NCBI GenBank assembly: GCA_050942875.1
Contig: JBMNOD010000106.1
Coordinates: 1-10,371 of the forward strand
Source: JAAZAI01 sp050942875
Lineage (GTDB): Bacteria; Verrucomicrobiota; Kiritimatiellia; RFP12; UBA3636
DNA length: 10,371 nucleotides
Direction of reading: 5' to 3'
Made by a program: the position numbers and the translations under genes
Part shown: positions 1 to 5,180 of the stretch, piece after piece
How positions within the stretch are numbered: the stretch's first letter is position 1
Layout: every line of letters begins with the position of its first letter
Notes under the pieces: generated by a model
What the model was told of the DNA's origin: nothing
Databases searched by the model: none
Seen by the model: the letters and a program-made list of their open reading frames with translations, nothing else

Positions 1-97
1 CCCTGAGCCGACTTCGACCAAATCTTCTCGTAAACTGTTGCCAAGAAAGGACTTAGACGAAACGGCAAAAAAAGGCGCTTGACTCACCCACATACTT

Positions 98-139
98 GTT
101 TTTCGTGGCCATTCCCCACTCGGCGAAGCCGCCCCAGCC
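98..139. repeat. Repeat module A, copy 1
   Basis: This 42-bp stretch recurs at 551-592 with a single difference (T at 120, C at 573). It contains the phrase TTTTTCGTGGCC, which on the other strand reads as a CACGAAAAA-type unit. Directly after it (141-158) come two 9-bp units TTCTCGCCC, whereas copy 2 is followed by a different 9-bp array, so the module seems to end in a hypervariable short-tandem tail. Confidence 0.85.
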
Positions 140-166
140 CTTCTCGCCCTTCTCGCCCTTCCGGTG

Positions 167-200
167 AAACCCCACCACCCACGCCGCGCCACCCTTCGCA
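167..200. repeat. Repeat module B, copy 1
   Basis: A 34-bp segment beginning AAACCCCACCACCC and ending CCACCCTTCGCA recurs at 430-464 with one extra C. In both places it is directly followed by module C, so B+C behaves as one longer unit. Confidence 0.85.
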
Positions 201-299
201 TAGTGAGGAGTGAGAAGAGCGCAGAGCGTAGTCCAGGCCGGGGACGCCCCAGACCCCGTTTTTTGGACAGGATTCCAACTACCTAGGCAATCGTGTCAA
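201..299. repeat. 99-bp repeat C, copy 1
   Basis: The element begins TAGTGAGGAGTGAGAAGAGC and ends GCAATCGTGTCAA. It matches copy 2 (315-413) over the full 99 bp with one substitution (C at 221, T in copy 2). Internally it has 7-bp repetition (AGTGAGG/AGTGAGA, then AGAGCGC/AGAGCGT) and a GGGGACGCCCC segment. It carries only the left arm of the GGACAGGATT inverted repeat seen complete in copy 2. Confidence 0.92.
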
Positions 300-315
300 A
301 AAAGCAGGCTTTTTT
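298..315. repeat. A/T-flanked 18-bp palindrome between C copies
   Basis: AAAAAAGC and GCTTTTTT are perfect inverted arms separated by AG. It lies exactly at the junction of C1 and C2. The two-base centre makes a poor hairpin as written, though opening the inner pair gives a 4-base loop followed by a T run, so a weak terminator is possible. Confidence 0.55.
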
Positions 316-413
316 AGTGAGGAGTGAGAAGAGCGTAGAGCGTAGTCCAGGCCGGGGACGCCCCAGACCCCGTTTTTTGGACAGGATTCCAACTACCTAG
401 GCAATCGTGTCAA
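315..413. repeat. 99-bp repeat C, copy 2
   Basis: Second full copy, 98 of 99 positions identical to copy 1. The near identity of two non-coding copies 15 bp apart means recent duplication or ongoing gene-conversion-like homogenisation. Its right end runs directly into the second arm of a 13-bp inverted repeat. Confidence 0.92.
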
Positions 414-432
414 TCTTGTAATCCTGTCCAAA
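376..432. repeat. 57-bp inverted-repeat element with 9-bp internal periodicity
   Basis: TTTGGACAGGATT (376-388) and AATCCTGTCCAAA (420-432) are perfect 13-bp inverted arms. Between them lie the palindrome CCTAGG (396-401) and tandem 9-bp units CAATCGTGT (402-410) and CAATCTTGT (411-419), the next unit being part of the right arm. RNA of either strand could fold into a long hairpin. Phrases of the ACAGGATT type recur between genes in many environmental bacterial genomes (from memory). Confidence 0.75.
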
Positions 433-464
433 CCCCCACCACCCACGCCGCGCCACCCTTCGCA
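430..464. repeat. Repeat module B, copy 2
   Basis: Second copy of module B, with one more C in the C-run than copy 1. It overlaps the right arm of the inverted repeat by three bases and is followed at once by truncated C3. Confidence 0.85.
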
Positions 465-524
465 TAGTGAGGAGTGAGAAGAGCGTAGAGCGTAGTCCAG
501 GCCGGGGACGCCCCAGGCCCCGTT
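465..524. repeat. Repeat C, truncated copy 3
   Basis: The first 60 bp of module C are present with one substitution near the end (CAGGCCCC instead of CAGACCCC). Identity stops at the CCGTT that in the other copies leads into GGACAGGATT. The sequence then continues as TACGACCAGC and the module A area, so the inverted-repeat half is missing. Confidence 0.88.
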
Positions 525-533
525 ACGACCAGC

Positions 534-560
534 TTTTTGTGCCTTCTTGTGTTTTTCGTG
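534..560. repeat. Degenerate TTTTTGTG-type short array
   Basis: Three similar units, TTTTTGTG (534-541), TTCTTGTG (544-551) and TTTTTCGTG (552-560), occur in about 9-10 bp steps and lead into module A. Read on the minus strand they are CACGAAAAA/CACAAGAA/CACAAAAA. Confidence 0.6.
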
Positions 561-592
561 GCCATTCCCCACCCGGCGAAGCCGCCCCAGCC
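551..592. repeat. Repeat module A, copy 2
   Basis: Second copy of the 42-bp module A (one mismatch to 98-139). It overlaps the 9-bp GCCGCCACA array that follows. Confidence 0.85.
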
Positions 593-616
593 GCCACAGC
601 CGCCACAGCCGCCACA
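581..616. repeat. Four tandem 9-bp units GCCGCCACA
   Basis: Units at 581-589 (GCCGCCCCA), 590-598, 599-607 and 608-616 (GCCGCCACA three times). Near-perfect short tandem repeat next to module A copy 2. The equivalent place after copy 1 has TTCTCGCCC twice instead. Confidence 0.85.
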
Positions 617-655
617 CAGGCGCTTTCCGGCGTAGCCTGCGCCAATGGAATGAAA

Positions 656-679
656 CACAGAGGCACAGAGACACCGAGA
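656..679. repeat. Three 8-bp units CACAGAGG-type
   Basis: CACAGAGG (656-663), CACAGAGA (664-671) and CACCGAGA (672-679) follow one another. This phrase family is familiar from intergenic DNA of many environmental bacteria; I know no function for it. Confidence 0.65.
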
Positions 680-806
680 GGGACAAGGAACCCGTTGGAC
701 TCCATCTCCCACCCTTCAAAAAGGCTTCTCCATGTTTCATGGAAACTCAAGGAAGCATGTCACGATTCTGACACACACCCGTCGCCGGTCGCCAGTAATC
801 GGACAG

Positions 807-835
807 TTGCGGGGCGCGTGGGCGTCTGCTATACT
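807..835 (+). promoter_or_regulatory. Putative sigma70-like promoter of the dehydrogenase/reductase operon
   Basis: TTGCGG (807-812) and TATACT (830-835) are separated by 17 bp. The -10 matches the consensus at five of six positions; the -35 keeps the TTG core. The predicted transcript start is near 842, which leaves about 27 bases of leader before the start codon at 869 and argues against the in-frame ATG at 842. Confidence 0.6.
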
Positions 836-868
836 TGCGGCATGTCACAACACAAGCAGGGAGAAGCA

Positions 869-2254
869 ATGCCCACAGAGGAAACGACCGGAGCCGCCGT
901 CAGCGCCCGGATCCAGAAGGCGCTGGAGAGCGCGACCGAAACCCGGATGTTCTGGCTTGGCGACGACGTGCTTTCGCGGACGCCGCAGATGTTCAAGGCG
1001 CTGTTTCCCGGCCGTCCGGCCTGCCTCGTGGCCGACCCCAACACGTTCGCCGCTGCGGGGCGCGAGGTCCATGGCGCCTGTCGGGCCGCAGGCGTGGACA
1101 TGTTGCAGCCATGCGTCTTCGAGAAGCCCCCCCATGCGGACCAGGCGGCGGTCGAGGCGGTGCATGCGGTTTTGAAGGCTCGCCAGGCCGTCGCCGTTGC
1201 CGTTGGCGCGGGGACGATCAACGACATTTGCAAGCTGGCCTCCGAACAGCTCGACACAGGCTATCTGTGCGTTCCGACGGCGGCATCTGTGGACGGCTAT
1301 GCCTCGCATGGTGCGCCGATGACGATTGCCGGCTTCAAGAAAACCGTTCCCTGCCGCGCGCCGCTGGGCATCGCGGCGGACGTGGACGTGTTGCGTCATG
1401 CGCCGTATGAGCTGACCGCTTCCGGCTATGCCGACTTGATGGCGAAGGTCACGGGCGGCGCGGATTGGATCATCGCGGACATGCTGGGCGCGGGGAATGA
1501 ATCGGCGATCCATGAGGCCGCCTGGAGCATGGTGCAGGATCCGCTTCCCGGCTGGCTCAATCGACCACGCGATCTGAAGGAGGGCGACCCCAGCGCGTTT
1601 GAGGGGCTTTTTGAAGGCCTGGCGCTTTCCGGCTTTGCCATGCAGGCGGCCCGGTCGAGCCGTCCGGCTTCGGGGTGCGAGCACATGTTCTCGCACGTCT
1701 GGGAGATGGCGGGGCTTCGCAGACCCGATGGCTCGGAGCCTTCGCACGGTTTCAAGGTCGGGATCGGCACGCTGGCCGCGTTGGCCATCATGGAACATTT
1801 TTTTGCGACGCCCTTTACACGAGGGGACATTGAAGAGGCGTTGATGCGCTATCCTGCGTGGGAGGGGCGCGAAGCGGCGATTCGCGAGCTCTTCGGCCAT
1901 GACGAGGCGGGGGACCGCGTCGTGGCGGAGTCCAAGGCCAAGCACCTCGGGCCGGCGGCGCTGCGGCGGCGTCTGGAGGATGTCGCGGATGGATTCAGCG
2001 CGTTGCGCGCGCGCGTGGACGCCCAGCTCATGCCCTGGATGCGGATGCGGGAGATGCTGCGCTGCGCGGGGTGCCCTGTGACGCCCGGCGAGATCGGGTT
2101 GAGCAACGCGCGGTGCGGGGCGACGGTCATCGCCGCGCAAATGATCCGCTCGCGCTATACGGTGCTTGATTTGGCCTACGAGACGGGACGCTTCCATGAA
2201 GCCGTGCGACGCGTCGCGGAAATCTGGGACGAGGCGCCCACAGCCGAGGCGTAG
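869..2254 (+). CDS. egsA: Glycerol-1-phosphate dehydrogenase (EgsA/AraM type)
   Basis: A 461-residue cytosolic enzyme of the iron-containing alcohol dehydrogenase/dehydroquinate synthase fold, predicted to reduce dihydroxyacetone phosphate to sn-glycerol 1-phosphate with NAD(P)H. Family motifs in order: GAGTINDICK at about 113-122 (nucleotide binding), VPTAASVDGY at 135-144, a SGYADLMAK segment whose D189 is the expected first metal ligand, CEHMFSH at 270-276 with H272, and SHGFKVGIGTL from 292 with H293. The C-terminal IRSRYTVLDLAYETGRF is also typical. Start chosen at 869 because GGGAG at 859-863 is well placed; the ATG at 842 has no binding site and sits at the predicted transcript start. 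It is somewhat longer than the roughly 400 residues I expect. The reductase gene follows after 30 bp. Product specificity within the family (G1P against a related polyol phosphate) cannot be read from the motifs. Confidence 0.9.
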   Translation: MPTEETTGAAVSARIQKALESATETRMFWLGDDVLSRTPQMFKALFPGRPACLVADPNTFAAAGREVHGACRAAGVDMLQPCVFEKPPHADQAAVEAVHAVLKARQAVAVAVGAGTINDICKLASEQLDTGYLCVPTAASVDGYASHGAPMTIAGFKKTVPCRAPLGIAADVDVLRHAPYELTASGYADLMAKVTGGADWIIADMLGAGNESAIHEAAWSMVQDPLPGWLNRPRDLKEGDPSAFEGLFEGLALSGFAMQAARSSRPASGCEHMFSHVWEMAGLRRPDGSEPSHGFKVGIGTLAALAIMEHFFATPFTRGDIEEALMRYPAWEGREAAIRELFGHDEAGDRVVAESKAKHLGPAALRRRLEDVADGFSALRARVDAQLMPWMRMREMLRCAGCPVTPGEIGLSNARCGATVIAAQMIRSRYTVLDLAYETGRFHEAVRRVAEIWDEAPTAEA

Positions 2255-2284
2255 GCCTTGAAGCAAACCAGGGGGAGAAGTGAG

Positions 2285-3022
2285 ATGAACTTGCTGGAAG
2301 ACAAGGTGGCGCTCGTCACCGGTTGCGCGGTGAGGCTCGGGCGTGAAATCGCGTTGGCAATGGCGCGCGAGGGCTGCGACATCGTCATACACTACCACCG
2401 GTCGATGGTCGAGGCGGAGACGCTCGCGGAGGAGATTCACGACATGGGGCGCCAGGCGTGGCTCGTCTGCGGCGACTTTACGAACCCCTATGCGCCTGAC
2501 GTCGTCATGAAGACGGCTTGGGAGATGGCGGGGTGGGTGGACATCCTTGTCAACAACGCATCGGTCTATTCCCAAGCCACGTTGGCGGACGCCACGGTCG
2601 AGGAGTTCGATGAACTCTGGCACGTCAACGCGCTTGCGCCCGTCCTGTTGACGAAGGCGCTGGCGCGATGCGCTGCGGAAAGCGAGATTCTCCCCGACGA
2701 CTACTGCGGCCGCATTGTGAACATCCTCGACCGTTGCGTCGCCAAGGCCGCCCCCGCGACGTTGCCGTATTGGATCACGAAGAAGGCGCTGGAGGCCTTT
2801 ACGAAAGGCGCCGCGCTTGAGATGGCGCCGCGGATCACCGTGAACGCCGTTGCGCCCGGGCCGGTGCTTGCGCCCGAGGGGATGTCCGAGCCCGCCGGCC
2901 CCATGCCGCTTGCCGTGCGTTGCATTCCCTCGGACATCGCCCAAGCCGTGATCTACCTTGCTCGGGCGGCGACGATCACCGGCCAGATCCTCTACGTCGA
3001 CAGCGGCCAGCACCTGCTGTAG
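2285..3022 (+). CDS. Short-chain dehydrogenase/reductase, pteridine-reductase-like
   Basis: A 245-residue classical-length SDR. Cofactor motif TGCAVRLG spans 12-19 and is followed by IHYHRS at 35-40, a pair typical of pteridine reductases (FolM, trypanosomatid PTR1) and suggesting NADPH. NNAS is at 90-93. The catalytic set looks like D149 (in NILDR) with Y162 and K166 (YWITK); an Asp in place of the usual SDR Ser is a PTR1-type trait. PG at 191-192 marks the usual loop. The likely reaction is reduction of dihydrobiopterin, dihydrofolate or dihydromonapterin, but a different carbonyl substrate is possible. The start at 2285 is preceded by AGGGGGAG (2270-2277, 7 bases away); an upstream in-frame TTG at 2258 lies before this binding site and is rejected. 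It is in the same operon as the G1P dehydrogenase. Confidence 0.82.
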   Translation: MNLLEDKVALVTGCAVRLGREIALAMAREGCDIVIHYHRSMVEAETLAEEIHDMGRQAWLVCGDFTNPYAPDVVMKTAWEMAGWVDILVNNASVYSQATLADATVEEFDELWHVNALAPVLLTKALARCAAESEILPDDYCGRIVNILDRCVAKAAPATLPYWITKKALEAFTKGAALEMAPRITVNAVAPGPVLAPEGMSEPAGPMPLAVRCIPSDIAQAVIYLARAATITGQILYVDSGQHLL

Positions 3023-3030
3023 GGGGCTTG

Positions 3031-3041
3031 ATTGATTCAAT
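3031..3041. promoter_or_regulatory. 11-bp palindrome upstream of the FecR-gene promoter
   Basis: ATTGA-T-TCAAT is a perfect palindrome centred 18 bp before the -35 box at 3054. An AT-rich palindrome at that place could bind a regulator, but it is short enough to occur by chance. Confidence 0.25.
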
Positions 3042-3053
3042 GTACGTTTCGGT

Positions 3054-3082
3054 TTGACATTGGCGCGACTTGTCCTTAATAT
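3054..3082 (+). promoter_or_regulatory. Strong sigma70-like promoter of the envelope gene cluster
   Basis: A consensus TTGACA (3054-3059), 17-bp spacer, then TAATAT (3077-3082), in a locally AT-rich patch within otherwise GC-rich DNA. The predicted start near 3089 gives a leader of about 75 bases before the ATG at 3165. This is the best promoter match in the window and indicates that the downstream genes are transcribed separately from the SDR operon. Confidence 0.75.
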
Positions 3083-3164
3083 TAGCGCGTGTAGGAGTAA
3101 AACTCTTTCAGCGCCGGACTGGTTCCAGCCGGCTCGGGATTTTCGATTCGGAGAAAACTTCAGT

Positions 3165-4214
3165 ATGACCTCTAGGCTACGTTTGACAATATCGCTCGTC
3201 CTTCTCTTCGCGACATGGGGAAGCGTCGCGCAATCGGCTTTCTTTGATCCGCTCTTCCGGATCACAAAGATAGAAGGCAAGGTTTCCGTGATGAAACCCG
3301 GTGATGCGGAGCCGGTGCCCGCACGCGAAGGCCAGGCCTATCCCTACGGGACGCGCGTCCTGGTGGGGAAAGCGCAGAAGTCGGACGAGGTGCCGCCGGA
3401 AGCGCACCTCATCCTCTCCAACGACCACCAGTTCAAGCTCGGCGGCGGTGGGGATCTTGTCGTCAAGCATGGTGAAGGCGGGAACGTCGAGAAGAAGACG
3501 CTGGAGCTCGCCAGCGGCAAGCTTCGCACGTTCATTACCATCAGCAAGGTTTTGACGGGCGGCAAGACGGACGCCGATGTGCAGGCCGGAATCGAAGCGC
3601 TGACCGTGACGACGCCGTTGGGCGTGGTCTGCTCGAAGCTCACGGAACGAAATGAGATTTCCGTCGCCAACGATGGCAGGCACCACACGATGATCTTCGC
3701 CTCGGGTGGCAGCCATATGGAGTTGTCGGGACCGCAGTACAAAGTCCATTCGATTCGGCGGAATTCCGCCGTCGAGGTTTTTGGAGACCAGGACTTCACG
3801 CGTCTTTCGAGTCGCGGCGGCGAGTTCATGGCCGACATCGAGCGTGGCGTGAACGACATCGAGGCGGTGTCGTTCAAGCATCGGAGCATCGTGAAGATCT
3901 GGCGGGCCTATGCGGAAATCGGCGGAAAGATGGCCGTGTCCGTCATGGTCGTCGCGCCGGACGGCAGCATCACCTCCTACGCCTTCCTCGAAGGCCAGGT
4001 CGCCGTGGTCGATTCCGCCATCGCCTCGAAGAAGCCCGTCAAGGAGCCGAAGGAAGGCCCTTCGGGCGAGGGCACGGGTGAAGACGACGGCGAGGGCGGC
4101 GTCGGCTTTGACGATGGTGCCGCCGACGGTGTCGGGGCTTCGGAAGAAGCCCCTGCCGACGACAGCAACGAGGGCTTTGAGCCGATCAACTTTAATTTCG
4201 ACAGTTGGTTTTGA
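3165..4214 (+). CDS. Secreted FecR-domain protein with acidic tail
   Basis: A 349-residue protein. A signal peptide fills residues 1-25 (basic MTSRLR, hydrophobic core to about 19, cleavage near AQSA). Residues about 31-125 resemble a FecR fold: RITKIEGKVSV, then GQAYPYGTRVLVG, then AHLILSNDHQFKLG and a V..L..G.L strand pattern. VTTPLGVV later resembles the common FecR TPxxV segment. From about 288 the chain is a Gly/Glu/Asp-rich tail ending in aromatic-rich NFNFDSWF. It has no N-terminal cytoplasmic anti-sigma region and no transmembrane segment after the signal, so it is unlikely to be a sigma regulator like E. coli FecR; a periplasmic or surface carbohydrate-binding or structural role is more plausible. 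GGAG (3150-3153) precedes the chosen start; the longer frame from the TTG at 3054 begins inside the promoter and is rejected. First gene of the cluster. Confidence 0.75.
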   Translation: MTSRLRLTISLVLLFATWGSVAQSAFFDPLFRITKIEGKVSVMKPGDAEPVPAREGQAYPYGTRVLVGKAQKSDEVPPEAHLILSNDHQFKLGGGGDLVVKHGEGGNVEKKTLELASGKLRTFITISKVLTGGKTDADVQAGIEALTVTTPLGVVCSKLTERNEISVANDGRHHTMIFASGGSHMELSGPQYKVHSIRRNSAVEVFGDQDFTRLSSRGGEFMADIERGVNDIEAVSFKHRSIVKIWRAYAEIGGKMAVSVMVVAPDGSITSYAFLEGQVAVVDSAIASKKPVKEPKEGPSGEGTGEDDGEGGVGFDDGAADGVGASEEAPADDSNEGFEPINFNFDSWF

Positions 4215-4279
4215 TGGTTGAGACAATCCGGAGTACGGGACGCGCTTGAAAAGGGCGATGTTTTCTTAGGAGACGTGAA

Positions 4280-5083
4280 ATGAAAAAACGAATCATGTTG
4301 TTGGGAATGCTTGGAATCGCGGGCCTCTTTGCGGGCCTTGCGGTGAATGGAGCAGAGGAGACCGCCGCGACCGGCACGACGCCGGTTGTGGCGCCGAGCC
4401 AGTACGTGGCGCTCGCCAAGCTGCTGGCCGAAAGCAAGGGCGACATTGCGAAAGCAAGCGAGATTGCCCAGAAGGCCGTCGATTCGGTCGTTGGCAAGGG
4501 GAAGACCTACGAAGAGAAGCGTGTGCTGCTCAGCGAAATCGCCACGACGTTGTTCGCCGCGATCAAAGATTGGCGTGATGAAGGCCGCATCGCCGTTGCC
4601 AAGGCCATCGCCGGCGCAATTCCCGCGCTGGCATCCGATGCCGTCGAGCGGGTTGGCTTTGTGGAGGAAGCCTTCGCGTCGATGACGTTTGCGTCGATGG
4701 ACACGATCCCGCTGATCGCTGCGTTCGACGTCCTGCCCGAGGCGCTCAAGGCCGACGCCCAGGCAGCCGTGCATGAGCCCATCACGATTCTTGGTGGAAC
4801 CCATGCCTGGGCGTGCCGCGATCTCTACAATGCCGTGCGCGACGCCCTCGGCGCCAGGCCTGACGAAGAGCGCCCGGGCGATGTCTACATCGTCGCCGTT
4901 TCAACGACGACGACGACGACCACGTCGACGACCACGACGACCACGTCGTGGCCCGGCACAGGATTGACCCGTTTCGTCGGTCCCGATGCCGTTCCCGACG
5001 TTGGCGTCACCACCACGAGGCCTCCCTGGAAGCCCGTCGTGCCGACGACGAAGCCTTCGCCCACGCCCGTGGGACGGCGGTAG
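4280..5083 (+). CDS. Secreted alpha-helical protein with Thr/Ser tract, unknown function
   Basis: I do not recognise this 267-residue family. MKKR followed by a Gly/Leu/Ala-rich stretch to about residue 25 is a signal peptide, with cleavage likely after NGA. Residues about 35-190 are Ala/Lys/Glu-rich and look mostly helical (repeated A-x-x-A patterns such as AKASEIAQKAVDSV). Residues 208-223 are a Ser/Thr tract (7 Thr, Ser, 6 Thr, Ser), followed by a Pro/Thr/Lys-rich C-terminus ending PTPVGRR. Such a tract is a typical extracellular linker and possible O-glycosylation site (inference). AGGAG at 4268-4272, 7 bases before the ATG, fixes the start. It lies 65 bp after the FecR-type gene and is probably co-transcribed; a hairpin terminator follows its stop by about 20 bp. 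Confidence 0.75.
   Translation: MKKRIMLLGMLGIAGLFAGLAVNGAEETAATGTTPVVAPSQYVALAKLLAESKGDIAKASEIAQKAVDSVVGKGKTYEEKRVLLSEIATTLFAAIKDWRDEGRIAVAKAIAGAIPALASDAVERVGFVEEAFASMTFASMDTIPLIAAFDVLPEALKADAQAAVHEPITILGGTHAWACRDLYNAVRDALGARPDEERPGDVYIVAVSTTTTTTTSTTTTTTSWPGTGLTRFVGPDAVPDVGVTTTRPPWKPVVPTTKPSPTPVGRR
4901..4948 (+). repeat. Thr-codon tract inside the secreted protein gene
   Basis: ACG five times (4904-4918), then a 12-9-12 bp pattern of ACG ACC ACG with or without TCG (units from 4916, 4928 and 4937). It encodes the Thr/Ser tract. Triplet phasing means that length changes would alter the linker without breaking the frame; mixing of ACG and ACC shows that it is not a pure microsatellite. Confidence 0.8.
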
Positions 5084-5101
5084 TCGTCGAGGCGGCTGTG
5101 G

Positions 5102-5142
5102 AACAGGCATCCCAGGCCATGCACCGTTGGGATGCCTGTTTT
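5102..5142 (+). terminator. Hairpin terminator after the second cluster gene
   Basis: Perfect 13-bp arms AACAGGCATCCCA (5102-5114) and TGGGATGCCTGTT (5128-5140) with a 13-base loop, ending in TTTT at 5139-5142. The U-tract is short, so termination may be partial. It separates the first two genes from the chaperone gene and may act as an attenuator, as I see no convincing new promoter before 5181. Confidence 0.75.
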
Positions 5143-5180
5143 CGACTGTCAAATTTTCGGTGCGACAAGAGGATTCTCTC

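Larger units (their letters stand above)
1..806. other. Repeat-rich intergenic region without a credible gene
   Basis: No reading frame here looks like a real protein. The open frames on both strands translate the repeat modules themselves, giving low-complexity Arg/Gly/Trp/Ser-rich peptides, and none has a convincing ribosome binding site. The stretch is built from modules in the order A (98-139), a 9-bp array, B (167-200), C1 (201-299), an A/T palindrome, C2 (315-413), B (430-464), C3 truncated (465-524), A (551-592), a 9-bp array, and an 8-bp array (656-679). Positions 1-97 and 690-806 show no structure that I can recognise. The open frame that runs from here into the dehydrogenase gene is explained by lack of stops in GC-rich sequence. 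Confidence 0.8.

Noticed and set aside
201..524. CRISPR array
   Set aside because: The repeats are 99 bp long with only three copies, spacing is irregular (15 and 51 bp), and one spacer consists of another repeat module. No cas gene is present.
467..868. N-terminal extension of the dehydrogenase by 134 codons
   Set aside because: The extension translates repeat modules and the promoter, and the proper binding site lies before 869.
845..3280. 811-codon open frame on the minus strand across the dehydrogenase and reductase genes
   Set aside because: Its product is Arg/His/Gly-rich without recognisable domains, and it lies opposite two genes with clear catalytic motifs. Long antisense frames are expected in GC-rich coding DNA.
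3177..4226. 349-codon minus-strand frame opposite the FecR-type gene
   Set aside because: Arg/Leu-rich shadow without a binding site; the plus strand has a signal peptide, promoter and FecR motifs.
5127..5155. Promoter for the chaperone gene after the terminator
   Set aside because: The best pair (TTGGGA with TCAAAT) overlaps the hairpin arm and has a poor -10; not convincing.
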